Source: Saccharopolyspora oryzae (GTDB taxonomy: Bacteria > Actinomycetota > Actinomycetes > Mycobacteriales > Pseudonocardiaceae). Taken from it: a stretch of DNA of 64,000 nucleotides. Location of the stretch: contig NZ_JAQGLA010000021.1 of NCBI RefSeq assembly GCF_027853915.1, forward strand, positions 1-64,000, given 5' to 3'. Numbering within the stretch: position 1 is the first letter of the stretch; each line of letters opens with the position of its first letter. Position numbers and translations under genes: made by a program. The notes beneath the pieces were generated by a model. It saw nothing but the letters and a program-made list of their open reading frames with translations. It made no database searches and was not told the DNA's origin. Shown piece by piece: positions 15,432 to 26,001 of this stretch.

Positions 15432-18400
15432 CTACTCGAATACCCCGCAATAGCCGGGTCGTAGTGGCGGTGGAAGTTGTAGTTGAAGCCGGTTTCTGGG
15501 TCGTGGTATTGGCCGGGGAAGCGAAGTGGGGTGTAGGCGCCCGCGCGGGGTTGGTCGGTGGTTACGCCCCAGAGGGTTGTGCGTTGGTGCCAGGCGACGG
15601 CGCCTTGGTCGTTGACCAGTTCTGTTGGGGTGCCGACGAGGTCGGTGACGATTGAGTGGAACTGTTCGTCGATCCACTGTTGGGGGGGCGTTGCGGAGGG
15701 CTGAGCGCTCCGTTTGGGTTACCGGGCGGAAGGTGCCGGGTTCGTAGTTCCAGACGGTTACTCGGGCGTCGGTGAAGTTGGGGCCGTTGGGTAAGCCGTC
15801 GGTGTGGGCTTGTTCCGCCAGGACCGTGCCGTCCCAGATGAACTCGATCTGCTCGAGGACCCGGGAGCCGTCGGGGGTGAGGCGTTGTTTGGCGACTCGG
15901 CGACCTAGGGGGTCGTAGCGGTATCGCCAGCGGGCACCGTCCGGGGTGAGGACTTCGACCAGGCGGTCGTCGGCGTCCCAGAAGTAGCGCCAGGTGTCCG
16001 GCTTGCGGGACAGGCGTTTTCGCTGGCGGAGCACCACCCGGCCTTGGGCGTCGTGTTCGTAGCGGACCTTGCCCGCTCGGCGGATCAGGGTGCCGCTGTA
16101 CTCGCGATCGCCGAGCTCCTCGCCATCGTTGGTGGGCCAGGACGCGTGGGCCAGGTTTCCCGCTGCGTCGTAGGCGTAGCGCTCCGTCCAGCCAGGCCCG
16201 GTGACCGCAGTGACGCGGCCGACGCGGTCGAGGTCGAACGTGCGCGGGCCGGTGAGCTTGTCGTCCAGCCCGGTCAGGAAGCCGTCGGCGCGGTATGTGT
16301 ACGAACGCTGCTGGATCTGCTGGCCGGTCGCGCCGGTGAGGGTTTGCGAGAGCAGCTGGTGGTTGGCGTTCCAGGCCTGGGCCAGGACGACGTCGGGCCC
16401 CAGGTCTCGCTGGATCTCATGGCCTGCGCGGTCGTAGCCGAAGCGCAGGGTCCGGCCGGCGGTGTGCAGCGCGGTCGGCCGACCGTTCGGGTCGTACTCC
16501 CACACGCTCTCCGCACCCGACGGTGTACGGCGACGGATCCTGCGGCCCAGCGGGTCGTACACCGAGGCCACGGTGCGGCCGTTGATCGTTTCGGCCAGCA
16601 CGCGCCCAGCTGGATCGCGGTCGAAGCTGACCTGGGTATCGCCGTCCATCGCTTCGACCAGTCGGCCCAGCGGGTCGTAGCTGAAGGTCGACGTCACCGA
16701 GCCGTTGCGGCGTTCGATCACGCTGCCCAGCACGTCGCGGGTGAACGAAGTGACCTCGCCTGCTCCGTTGGTGCGTTCGATCAGCTGGCCCGCCGCGTCG
16801 TGCCGGTAAGTGACCGCACGACCGTTGAAGTCGATCTCCCGCGCCAGGTTGCCCACGACGTCGTAGTCGTAGCGCCACACCAAACCCTGCTCATTGGTGA
16901 CGCTGACCAGCCGCAACTCGGTGTCGTAGCCGAACTGCAGGCGCGTCCCGTCCGGCCGGATCTCCTCCGACGGCAGATCGAAGTGCGTGACCTCCGTGCG
17001 GGTCTCCTGCCCCAGCGCGTCGACGAAGGTTCGGAGATTGCCTTCCCCGTCGTACCGCCAGCGCTCGGTCGCCCCGTCCGGCAAGGTTCGCCACGCCGGT
17101 TTGCCGTCCACGGTCCAGCCGAACCGCGTGGTGCCACCCAGCGGATCCACCACCTCCGCGACGCGGCCGAATCCGTCCCGCACATAACGCGTGATGTTTC
17201 CCAGCGGATCGGTCAGGACGACCGGTAAGCCCGCCGCGTCGGTCTCGACCCGACGCACGTTGCCCAGCGCATCGGTGAAGTTCACCAGATGACCGCGCTT
17301 GTCATAGGAATAGCTGGTGACGGCACCGAGCGGATCGACCGCCCTGACGATGTTCCCGCGCCTGTCGTACTCGCGGCGCGACACCGAGCCGTCCGGAGCG
17401 ACGATCGCAGTGGGAAGTCGAAGGTCGTTGTACTCGAACCGGGCCTGGCTGCCATCCGGACGCGAGATCGCGACCGGGTTGCCGCCGTCGTCGTACTCGT
17501 AGCGGACCGTGCGCCCGAGCTGGTCGGTCCGGGAGAGCAAGCGGTCGCGCTCATCCCATTCGCACCGGATTTCGCCGCCCAGCGCATCGACCTCGCGGAC
17601 CGTCTGACCGTATTCGTTGAGGTGGTAGGTGGTGCGGGCGCCTTGCGAGTTGGTCCAGTGAGTGATCCGGTCGTCGTACTCCAGCGTGCCGCTCAGGAAG
17701 TCGCCCGAGCCCTCCACCTCCACGACCCGACCACGGCTGTCGTAGGTGTAGCGGTACCACTTGTCGTTGCGGTCGGTCCAACTCGTGATCCGCCCAGCCT
17801 CGTCATACGTGAACTTCAGCGGCAGACCGGAAGCGTTGACCACCTCCGTGAGCCGCCGGTCCTGGTAGCCGTAGCGCATCAGCAGCACGTCGTCGCCGTT
17901 GTCCGCCTCGCGGAGGAACAACGCGGTCACCAGGCCGTTTTCGGACTCCACGCGGATGCGGTAGCCGCCGGAATGACGCACCTCGACCGGTGTTCGATCG
18001 GCATCGCGCTCGAAGTCGATGCGGTGACCGCTGCGATCCGTGATCGCGATCAACGGCAGGATTTCGCCTGCGGAACCGAAGTGCAGCGTTCTGCCCTGCG
18101 CCGCGTCGGTGATCGTGTAACTGCCGTCCTCGGATCGCGCCAAGCTCCGCTGCGGTCCAGTCACCGCGACGACGGACGAGCCGGGCGCAGGCTGCGGGAA
18201 GAGGGACAGCGTGCCGTCGTCGGCGACGAAGCACACGTCGGTCTCGTCCACCTCCAGCCGCTGGTCCAACGTCGAAGTCCACGTTGGGCCGAAGTGCTGT
18301 CCGGCCCGGAAGGATGAGAGGTGCAGTCGCTTCAGCACCAGGGGGAGCACGCCCGGGAGTTCGACATCCGTTTGTGCGAGCACCATGCTGCCCGTGGCGA

Positions 18401-19274
18401 CATCGATCGGGTCACCGGTCGTCTTCTTCTCGGCAACAGGAACCCGGTGTTCGGGGGCGTCTGGAAGCTTCCTGAGCGTCTTGAGGACCTTGCCGACCCC
18501 ACCGGTGACGAGTCCCCCCAAGAACTCACCGGTGAGCCTTCCCAGCCCGACCTCACCGCGCCCGTTGACGAAATCGTCCCAGGAGACGATCTCCTTGAAC
18601 GCTTCGACGGGATGGGTAGCGGCGTAGTACATCGCCTTCACCGTCCCCAGCGGGTCGGTGAACGCGTCGTAGAACGCCGTGAACGTGCCGGCGAAACCCT
18701 CCCAGAGCGCACCGTAGAAGTTCGAATCGATCTGCGCCTGCGAATCCTGAGGCGCTACGGCTGCTTCTTCCCGCAGCGCGAAAGCAGCGCTGTCGCCCGC
18801 TGCGATCAGCTCCTGCCGAGCCAGCCGCAGCATGTCCTGAGCGGCTTGCCGGCTCTCCCCACCAGGATCGACGAATGGTGCGATCTCACCACCTTGCGCG
18901 TCGGCGACAGCTCGCTCGTAGTCCAGCTTCGCCTGCTCGGTGGCAGCCTCCCCTTCCGCCCACAACCGAGCGGCCTCAGCGGCCTCGCCCTGAGCCCACC
19001 GCAGCACGCGCGCGTACTCCTCGAGTGCGGCAGCCCCGGCTTCCAGCGAATCCCCACCATCGAACCAGCGCGGGACATCCGTCTCGTGCTGCTCGTGCCA
19101 GAGGTCTGCGGCTTCACCGCTCCACCCGCCGGCATCGATTCGTTTCAGCGCTTCACCGGTCTCGGACGCCTTGACCGCTCGCTCCCGGATGAACCGAGCG
19201 TTCGACTCGATCACGTCCGGGTCTCCGGGCACGAGCAGCGTCGGCTCCGTGGCCTCCCCCAGTTCGAAAGTCAT
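15432..19274 (-). CDS. RHS/YD-repeat polymorphic toxin, frameshifted before its C-terminal tip
   Basis: 1280 residues as read. The N-terminal ~150 residues are helical with a WSGEAADLW motif, like WXG/LXG-type exported proteins. A linker and a DUF6531-like start (DPIDVATGSMVLAQTDVELPG) follow, then some twenty YD repeats (for example YDERGRV-like GRVVEVEGS and YDPLGRR). After about residue 1195 the reading changes to Arg/Pro-rich nonsense because of an extra base in a G7 run (15682-15688). Deleting one G restores the RHS core and joins it to the toxin tip ending at 15011. Full length would be about 1420 residues. Its start overlaps the upstream WXG-like gene, suggesting type VII export. Confidence 0.85.
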   Translation of the reverse strand: MTFELGEATEPTLLVPGDPDVIESNARFIRERAVKASETGEALKRIDAGGWSGEAADLWHEQHETDVPRWFDGGDSLEAGAAALEEYARVLRWAQGEAAEAARLWAEGEAATEQAKLDYERAVADAQGGEIAPFVDPGGESRQAAQDMLRLARQELIAAGDSAAFALREEAAVAPQDSQAQIDSNFYGALWEGFAGTFTAFYDAFTDPLGTVKAMYYAATHPVEAFKEIVSWDDFVNGRGEVGLGRLTGEFLGGLVTGGVGKVLKTLRKLPDAPEHRVPVAEKKTTGDPIDVATGSMVLAQTDVELPGVLPLVLKRLHLSSFRAGQHFGPTWTSTLDQRLEVDETDVCFVADDGTLSLFPQPAPGSSVVAVTGPQRSLARSEDGSYTITDAAQGRTLHFGSAGEILPLIAITDRSGHRIDFERDADRTPVEVRHSGGYRIRVESENGLVTALFLREADNGDDVLLMRYGYQDRRLTEVVNASGLPLKFTYDEAGRITSWTDRNDKWYRYTYDSRGRVVEVEGSGDFLSGTLEYDDRITHWTNSQGARTTYHLNEYGQTVREVDALGGEIRCEWDERDRLLSRTDQLGRTVRYEYDDGGNPVAISRPDGSQARFEYNDLRLPTAIVAPDGSVSRREYDRRGNIVRAVDPLGAVTSYSYDKRGHLVNFTDALGNVRRVETDAAGLPVVLTDPLGNITRYVRDGFGRVAEVVDPLGGTTRFGWTVDGKPAWRTLPDGATERWRYDGEGNLRTFVDALGQETRTEVTHFDLPSEEIRPDGTRLQFGYDTELRLVSVTNEQGLVWRYDYDVVGNLAREIDFNGRAVTYRHDAAGQLIERTNGAGEVTSFTRDVLGSVIERRNGSVTSTFSYDPLGRLVEAMDGDTQVSFDRDPAGRVLAETINGRTVASVYDPLGRRIRRRTPSGAESVWEYDPNGRPTALHTAGRTLRFGYDRAGHEIQRDLGPDVVLAQAWNANHQLLSQTLTGATGQQIQQRSYTYRADGFLTGLDDKLTGPRTFDLDRVGRVTAVTGPGWTERYAYDAAGNLAHASWPTNDGEELGDREYSGTLIRRAGKVRYEHDAQGRVVLRQRKRLSRKPDTWRYFWDADDRLVEVLTPDGARWRYRYDPLGRRVAKQRLTPDGSRVLEQIEFIWDGTVLAEQAHTDGLPNGPNFTDARVTVWNYEPGTFRPVTQTERSALRNAPPTVDRRTVPLNRHRPRRHPNRTGQRPRRRRLAPTHNPLGRNHRPTPRGRLHPTSLPRPIPRPRNRLQLQLPPPLRPGYCGVFE

Positions 19275-19621
19275 CGAGACATCCCCGGGATCGTCGGGCC
19301 CGGCTGCACCACATCGATCCCCGGATCGACCGAAAGCGCGTCCGCACCGGCCTGATCTGCTTCGCGGTACGCCTTGGCGGTCTCACCGAGCGAGTAGCTC
19401 ATGCGGGTGGCCCGATCGCACAACGCGTCCAGGCCGACCGACCACCGGTCGCAGAACTCCGTCAAGGCCGACAGCAGATCGGCGTGCCCGTACGACTCGC
19501 TAGCGCCGGGCAACTCGCTCAACTCCGAGTTGTCCTGCCCGGCGACGAGTTCGTCCATGTTCCTCGACGCCGTTTCCAGCAACTCGATTTCGACGTGGAA
19601 TCCATTGCCGTCCAAGCTCAA
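19271..19621 (-). CDS. WXG100-like/ESX-associated small protein
   Basis: About 116 residues, helical, from TTG 19621 behind GGTGGGGG. No signal peptide. The layout of two long helices (EIELLETASRNMDELVAG and TEFCDRWSVGLDALCDRATR) resembles ESX secretion-associated proteins that pair with LXG/RHS effectors. Stop and RHS start overlap by four bases, so it is probably the partner or chaperone for export of the RHS protein. The open frame runs to 19738, but that extension overlaps the upstream gene in another frame and is not conserved-looking. Confidence 0.65.
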   Translation of the reverse strand: MSLDGNGFHVEIELLETASRNMDELVAGQDNSELSELPGASESYGHADLLSALTEFCDRWSVGLDALCDRATRMSYSLGETAKAYREADQAGADALSVDPGIDVVQPGPTIPGMSR

Positions 19622-19631
19622 CCCCCACCGT

Positions 19632-20030
19632 TCATGCCTTGCGAGCAGCCGCTTGGCGTGCTGGCGCCGTGCGCTTCCACTCCCGCTCGAGCGCGAAGAA
19701 GTCGTCCACCCTCGCCACCAGCGGGAGTCGGTGGTCATCCTCGGGATCGACCATCACGCCCACGCCGGCCGGCACCAACTCCAGGAAGACCGCGCCCGGC
19801 ATCGACATGTAGTCGCATTCACCTGCGTAGGCGGCGAGTCGCTCCGGGCTGGAGAACACCACCGTCCACCGGCCCCAGCTCTCGGCGTCCGTGACGAACA
19901 CACCGGGTTTCTCCGGTCGCTGGGCATAAACGACCGCTTTCGCGAACGCCGCGTAGAACGCTTTGATCGGACGTTTATCCGCGCATACGGCTTGGGCCAA
20001 GGCGGCTAACTCTGATTCCCCCACGGACAC
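19632..20030 (-). CDS. SseB-like domain protein in the toxin locus
   Basis: 132 residues, soluble. The order of PGVFVTDAESWGRWTVVFSS, RLAAYAGECDYMSMPGAVFLEL and GVGVMVDPEDDHRLPL matches the SseB N-terminal fold often found beside ESX substrates and polymorphic toxins in actinomycetes. It precedes the WXG-like gene by about 10 nt, so the three genes form one operon. A role in export or as an accessory factor is inferred. Confidence 0.75.
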   Translation of the reverse strand: MSVGESELAALAQAVCADKRPIKAFYAAFAKAVVYAQRPEKPGVFVTDAESWGRWTVVFSSPERLAAYAGECDYMSMPGAVFLELVPAGVGVMVDPEDDHRLPLVARVDDFFALEREWKRTAPARQAAARKA

Positions 20031-20077
20031 GCCGGGGACATTACCCAGGCATGGGGCGAACTGTCAGGAAGTCGGTG

Positions 20078-20901
20078 TCATCGCCACTGGGCCAGGACGG
20101 TGACCGTGCCCGGGTCCACTTCGGTGAAGCCGGCGTCTCGGACCATGCCCACTCGCGCTTCTCGCCAGGCCTTTTCCGGGTTGTCTCCGGGGTGGAGGTT
20201 GGACCAGGTTTCGGCGTCGGCTTGGCGGACCGAGCAGCGGAAGGCGTTCGCCGCCCAGCTCTCCAGCTCCGCGTGCATGCCTTCGCCGTGCAGGAGGGAC
20301 GCCAGGATCATCGTCGCGTGGCCGACCTGCGCCGCCGACTTGCCCGCGCTCATCGGGACGTCCGGGTTCAGCCACAGCACCGGTGCGTTCGGCAGGGGCG
20401 GGCCCGGTTCGTCGGAGTCCAGTTCGCTGCCGGAGATCTGCAGGCGGCTGAGCTCCTTCGGCATGTCCGCGACCCGCATCGGCAGGAAGGCGCGGACCTC
20501 GGCGTTGCCGACCTTGAAGGTGCGGCCGGGCAGCGACTGCACCGCCTCCCAGTGCGCGCCGCGGGCTCGCCGCGACACCTTCCGGATCCGTCCGGCGATC
20601 CAGGTGCTCATGGCCTCGTGCCACTCACCGCCCGGTTTGCAGCGCTCGTCCAGGCACACCGCCAGCGCCGCCGCGGCCGCCGCTTCCAGCAGCGCGGTGC
20701 GGTCCGGCGGGTCGCGGCGCTCGATCCGCAGGACCATCGGCATCAGCACGACGTTCTCCGGATCCTCGTCCGAGGTGTCCGCCGTGGCCGCGCCCGGCAG
20801 GGCCAGCCAGGACGCGTAGCGGGTGATCAGCGGATCGAGCACGGCGGTGTCCAGCACACCTCGATCAGCCGTTTCCGGAGCACCGTTATTCCCCGGCTGC
20901 A

Positions 20902-20902
<1 letters not shown>
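20078..20902 (-). CDS. Peptidyl-tRNA hydrolase, PTH2 family, with long N-terminal domain
   Basis: 274 residues. The PTH2 core is in the C-terminal half: PDVPMSAGKSAAQVGHATMI followed by CSVRQADAETW and a final RDAGFTEVDPGTVTVLA. PTH2 releases peptides from peptidyl-tRNA and is usually about 120 residues; the extra N-terminal ~140 residues are an actinobacterial extension of unknown role. The ATG at 20902 overlaps the serB stop by one base (TGATG), so it is translated after serB. Confidence 0.85.
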
Positions 20903-22206
<1,304 letters not shown>

Positions 22207-22234
22207 TTAGCCCACCTACGGCACTTGCACCGCC

Positions 22235-22342
22235 GCGGGTTCTCAGCGTTCGCCTGGCGAGGACAGCCCTGACGCCGTGTATTGGTCATACATAAGTCTG
22301 GGCTCCCGCAGTCCAGGCGGGCGCTGAGGTTCCGCTACCTGC
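22235..22342 (-). repeat. Long hairpin element (copy 2), upstream of serB
   Basis: On the minus strand this reads nearly the same as 54778-54884 on the plus strand. Stems pair CGCTGAG with CTCAGCG (22322-22328 and 22242-22248), CCAGGCG with CGCCTGG, and GTCTGGGC-type with GCCCTGAC-type sequences. The apical region TATGTATGACCAATACACGG is almost invariant. The inner stem differs between copies while keeping pairing. Homology extends to about 22160 and 22370, so the whole element is about 200 nt. Confidence 0.85.
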
Positions 22343-22394
22343 ACCGCCACGCAAAACGAGTTCTTCAGCCAGGTTCTTGAACACCTCGGCAAGC

Positions 22395-22430
22395 GAAGAG
22401 CCCCGGCGAGCAGGCCCGCCGGGGCTCTTC
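22395..22430. terminator. Terminator hairpin downstream of ctaD
   Basis: GAAGAGCCCCGGC (22395-22407) pairs perfectly with GCCGGGGCTCTTC (22418-22430) over a 10-nt loop, about 54 nt past the ctaD stop on the minus strand. A short T-rich stretch is poor, as is common in high-GC genomes. Confidence 0.75.
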
Positions 22431-22483
22431 GTCGAGCTAATCCCACCCTGGCACAGGTGCTCGGTGTGGGGCTAGCGCCCAAA

Positions 22484-24268
22484 TCACTTCTCGGAGTCGT
22501 CCTTGCCGGACTCTTCCTCGGTGACCGGCTTGTCGATCACCGCGGTGGCGGTACCGCCGCCCTCGTGCTTGTGGGCGATGGTCTTGCCGGTCAGGCTCAG
22601 GTGCGCCTCGAGCCGCATCCGCTCGGAGATGTGCGGGTAGTGCAGCTCGAACGCCGGGCGCTCGGAGCGGATCCGGGGCAGCTCGGTGAAGTTGTGCCGC
22701 GGCGGCGGGCACGAGGTGGCCCACTCCAGCGAGTTGCCGTAGCCCCACGGGTCGTCGACGTCCACGACCTCGCCGTAGCGGTAGCTGCGGAACACGTTGT
22801 AGAGGAACGGCAGCATCGAGGCACCCAGGATGAACGCGCCGATCGTGGAGATCGTGTTCAGCATGGTGAAGCCGTCGGACTCCAGGTAGTCGGCGTACCG
22901 GCGGGGCATGCCCTCGTTGCCCAGCCAGTGCTGGACCAGGAAGGTGCCGTGGAAGCCGATGAAGGTCAGCCAGAAGTGCAGCTTGCCCAGCCGCTCGTCC
23001 ATCATCCGGCCCGTCATCTTCGGGAACCAGAAGTAGATGCCGGCGAAGGTGGCGAACACGATCGTGCCGTAGAGCACGTAGTGGAAGTGCGCGACCACGA
23101 AGTAGGTGTCCGAGACGTGGAAGTCGACCGGCGGCATGGCCAGCAGGACACCGGTGAGACCACCGAAGAGGAAGGTGACCAGGAAGCCGACGCTGAAGAT
23201 CATCGGCGTCTCGAAGGTCAGCTGCCCCTTCCACATGGTGCCGATCCAGTTGAAGAACTTCACACCGGTCGGGACCGCGATCAGGAACGTGGTGAACGCG
23301 AAGAACGGCAGCAGCACCGCGCCGGTCGCGTACATGTGGTGCGCCCACACCACGACCGACAGGGCCGCGATGCCCAGGGTCGCGTAGACCAGGCCCGAGT
23401 AGCCGAAGATCGGCTTGCGGCTGAACACCGGGAAGATCTCGGAGACGATGCCGAAGAACGGCAGCGCGACGATGTAGACCTCGGGGTGGCCGAAGAACCA
23501 GAACAGGTGCTGCCAGAGGATGACGCCGCCGTTGGCCGGGTCGAAGACGTGGGCACCCAGGTGCCGGTCGGCCATCAGGCCCAGCAGCGCGGCGGTCAGG
23601 ATCGGGAACGCCATCAGGATCAGCACGCTGGTGACCAGGATGTTCCAGGTGAAGATCGGCATCCGGAACATGGTCATGCCGGGCGCGCGCAGGCAGACCA
23701 CGGTGGTGATCATGTTGACCGCACCGAGGATCGTGCCCAGACCGGAGACGGCCAGACCGGCGATCCACATGTCCGCGCCGTGGCCCGGCGAGTGCAGGGC
23801 GTCCGACAGCGGGGTGTAGGCGAACCAACCGAAGTCAGCGGCACCGCCCGGCAGCAGGAAGCCGGACAGCACGACCAGGCTGCCGAAGGTGAACAGCCAG
23901 TACCCCAGGGCGTTCAACCGCGGGAACGCGACGTCCGGGGAGCCGATCTGCAACGGCAGGATGTAGTTGGCGAAGCCGAACAGAATCGGGGTCGCGTACA
24001 TCAGCAGCATCACCGTGCCGTGCATGGTGAACAGCTGGTTGTACTGCTCCTGCGACAGGAACTGCATCCCCGGGACCGCGAGCTCGCCGCGGATCAGCAT
24101 CGCCATCAGACCGCCGATGAGGAAGAACGTCATCGACGTGACCATGTACATGATGCCGATTTGCTTGTGGTCCGTGGTGCGGAACATCCGCGCCAGGTAC
24201 GAACCCTTGACCGTTTTGCGCACCGGATAGGGGCGCGTGGCGATCGGCTGTGGCGCGACGGCCGTCAC
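22484..24268 (-). CDS. ctaD: Cytochrome c oxidase (aa3) subunit I
   Basis: 594 residues with twelve membrane helices. It reduces O2 at a heme a3-CuB centre. The cross-linked His/Tyr region [22 protein letters not shown], the CuB histidines [10 protein letters not shown] and the heme ligands in [10 protein letters not shown] are present. The C-terminus carries a charged tail ending [11 protein letters not shown], common in actinobacteria. GTG 24268 follows AGGAGG at 5-6 nt; the frame is open further upstream without conserved sequence. It stands alone; subunits II and III are not in the window. Confidence 0.96.
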   Translation of the reverse strand: MTAVAPQPIATRPYPVRKTVKGSYLARMFRTTDHKQIGIMYMVTSMTFFLIGGLMAMLIRGELAVPGMQFLSQEQYNQLFTMHGTVMLLMYATPILFGFANYILPLQIGSPDVAFPRLNALGYWLFTFGSLVVLSGFLLPGGAADFGWFAYTPLSDALHSPGHGADMWIAGLAVSGLGTILGAVNMITTVVCLRAPGMTMFRMPIFTWNILVTSVLILMAFPILTAALLGLMADRHLGAHVFDPANGGVILWQHLFWFFGHPEVYIVALPFFGIVSEIFPVFSRKPIFGYSGLVYATLGIAALSVVVWAHHMYATGAVLLPFFAFTTFLIAVPTGVKFFNWIGTMWKGQLTFETPMIFSVGFLVTFLFGGLTGVLLAMPPVDFHVSDTYFVVAHFHYVLYGTIVFATFAGIYFWFPKMTGRMMDERLGKLHFWLTFIGFHGTFLVQHWLGNEGMPRRYADYLESDGFTMLNTISTIGAFILGASMLPFLYNVFRSYRYGEVVDVDDPWGYGNSLEWATSCPPPRHNFTELPRIRSERPAFELHYPHISERMRLEAHLSLTGKTIAHKHEGGGTATAVIDKPVTEEESGKDDSEK

Positions 24269-24634
24269 GGTGCCTCCTGCACTCCCTCGAATCCTTCGTC
24301 GGATCCGGTTGGATCCGCCCCCGACCCGGGTGGGTCGGGTGACAGCATGCGACACCCCGCAGGGCGACTGCAGGATGAGCCAGTCGCGATGCCTGCCGAC
24401 TGCGGATACTAGTCCCGACGCCCCGGCGTAGTTCGGCCGGGCCGTAGCCACCCTATTCATTGGGGCGCTCCCGGTCACCAGGAGTGAGATCGACCCGACA
24501 GGCGGCGATCACGGACATGTCGCCCGAACCCGACGGGAGGGCGCCGGTTAGCCTACGGATCAACAGGTCCGGCAGCCCACCTGCGAGACGGGCCGCCCTG
24601 GGACGACGTCCACCAGATCCTGGAGGGGAAGCAC
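24269..24634. other. Divergent control region between ctaD and the lipoprotein gene
   Basis: No gene seen. On the ctaD side are two adjacent inverted repeats, CGGATCC-GGTT-GGATCCG (24300-24317) and CCGACCC...GGGTCGG (24321-24338), which would fold in the ctaD leader. A TAGTAT sequence (minus strand, near 24408-24413) could be a -10 element. These assignments are tentative. Confidence 0.4.
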
Positions 24635-25243
24635 GTGCGGAGGAGCACGATCATCGGTGCGGTGCTGATCGGCGGTCTCGCCCTGGCTGGCTGCACGCCG
24701 GCCGAGCGACCGAGCGACCAGCCCCCGTCCCCCGGCACGCCGCCGTCGGCGACCGCCCAGCAGCACAGCGGCCAGCAGCAGGCGGGCCAGCACAGCGAGA
24801 CCGACCGCGAGTTCGCCCAGCAGCTGCAGGCGAACCGCAAGCAGGTCGTCGAGCTCGCGCAGCTGGCCCAGAGCAACGGGCAGAGCGCCGAGACCAAGGC
24901 GCTCGCGACCCAGCTCCAGCAGTCGGCGCAGCTGCAGGTCACCCAGCTCGACGCGTTCCTGGCCTCCGCGGCCGGGCAGCCGTCGGACAGCGACCCGGCG
25001 GACTCCACCGACGAGGCCGGCGACGCGGGTCAGCAGCCGTCGCAGCAGCTCGACCAGCTCAAGCAGCTCCAGGGCGAGCAGTTCGACAAGCAGTGGAAGC
25101 AGGCCGTGCAGGCGCTGGAGCAGAGCGCCGGCCAGCTGGCCCGCTCCGAGCAGGAGGAAGGCCAGGCCCAGGCGATGCGCAAGCTGGCCGAGGACTTCCT
25201 GGCGAACCAGCAGGACACCCTCAGCAAGCTCAGCGCGCTCTGA
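24635..25243 (+). CDS. Gln-rich lipoprotein, DUF4142-like
   Basis: 202 residues, GTG start behind GGAGGGG. A signal peptide ends in the lipobox LALAGC. The mature protein has a low-complexity Pro/Ser/Gln linker and then a helical domain (REFAQQLQANRKQVVELAQLAQ... ALATQLQQSAQLQV) of the ferritin-like DUF4142/DUF305 type. The Gln and Ser content is unusually high. It is surface-anchored, with unknown function. A strong bidirectional hairpin follows its stop. Confidence 0.75.
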   Translation: MRRSTIIGAVLIGGLALAGCTPAERPSDQPPSPGTPPSATAQQHSGQQQAGQHSETDREFAQQLQANRKQVVELAQLAQSNGQSAETKALATQLQQSAQLQVTQLDAFLASAAGQPSDSDPADSTDEAGDAGQQPSQQLDQLKQLQGEQFDKQWKQAVQALEQSAGQLARSEQEEGQAQAMRKLAEDFLANQQDTLSKLSAL

Positions 25244-25253
25244 GCTGAAGCAC

Positions 25254-25292
25254 CGAACGGGGCCGCGGGCAACATGCCTGCGGCCCCGTTCG
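25254..25292. terminator. Bidirectional terminator hairpin
   Basis: CGAACGGGGCCGC (25254-25266) pairs perfectly with GCGGCCCCGTTCG (25280-25292) across a 13-nt loop, followed by CGTTT. It lies between two convergent genes and fits termination of both. Confidence 0.85.
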
Positions 25293-25296
25293 CGTT

Positions 25297-26001
25297 TCAG
25301 GTGATCCCCGGGCGTCGGCGGAACAGCCGCCGGGCCAGAGCTTCCAGTGCAGCCACCAGCAGGGCCGCCACGAGGTAGGCGGGCCAGAGCAGCAGGTGCG
25401 TGGCGGCCGGGGTGCCGACGTCGAGGAGCTGCTCGTCGAGTCCGGCCAGCAACGCGCCGACTGCCAGCAGCAGCGCGGGCAGTCGCAGCCCGGACCGGAG
25501 CAGCAGGAAGCCCGCCACCGCGAACGCGAGCACGTTCCCCACCAGCGCCCAGACCAACAGCCCACCGGACAGCGCCGTTCCGAACGCGGTGCAGGCGGTC
25601 GCTATCGCGGCCAGCACCGCCGCCAGTCCGAGCGCTTTCCGGCGGCTCGGCTGTTCCGGAGCGCGCCGGAGCGCGCAGAAGCCGACGAGCACGAGCAGCC
25701 GCGGCCAACCCGCCGCCAAGGCCCCGATCCACTGCGGGCCGGTGCCGACGAGCACCCCACCCACCTCGATGCGCTGGCCGGATCCCGCGAGCTCGCCGAG
25801 CACCACCAGCGCCGTGGCAGCGCCGAGACACCACATCGGTCCCCAGGTCTTCCGGCAGATCGCGTTTCGACCCGCGAGGAACGCCAGAGTCGCGGGCACC
25901 GCCAACCCGATCAGCACCGGATCGACCGGATATCCGAAGAGGACGCCGAGCAGCGCGATCAACGCCGCGTAGGCCACCCCGAAAGCAATGCTGCTGGTCA
26001 C
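25297..26001 (-). CDS. Multi-pass membrane protein of unknown function
   Basis: 234 residues from GTG 26001, which overlaps the stop of the upstream hydrolase gene (GTGA). About seven or eight hydrophobic helices and no recognised catalytic motif. It ends in a basic tail LARRLFRRRPGIT. Coupling to a secreted BAAT-type hydrolase suggests a shared role at the cell surface, but no function can be assigned. Confidence 0.7.
   Translation of the reverse strand: MTSSIAFGVAYAALIALLGVLFGYPVDPVLIGLAVPATLAFLAGRNAICRKTWGPMWCLGAATALVVLGELAGSGQRIEVGGVLVGTGPQWIGALAAGWPRLLVLVGFCALRRAPEQPSRRKALGLAAVLAAIATACTAFGTALSGGLLVWALVGNVLAFAVAGFLLLRSGLRLPALLLAVGALLAGLDEQLLDVGTPAATHLLLWPAYLVAALLVAALEALARRLFRRRPGIT

Noticed and set aside
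15432-19274. Long open frames on the + strand opposite the RHS gene (for example 16044-17228 and 18321-19355)
   Set aside because: They are composition-driven shadows in GC-rich antisense; the minus-strand YD repeats explain the sequence.
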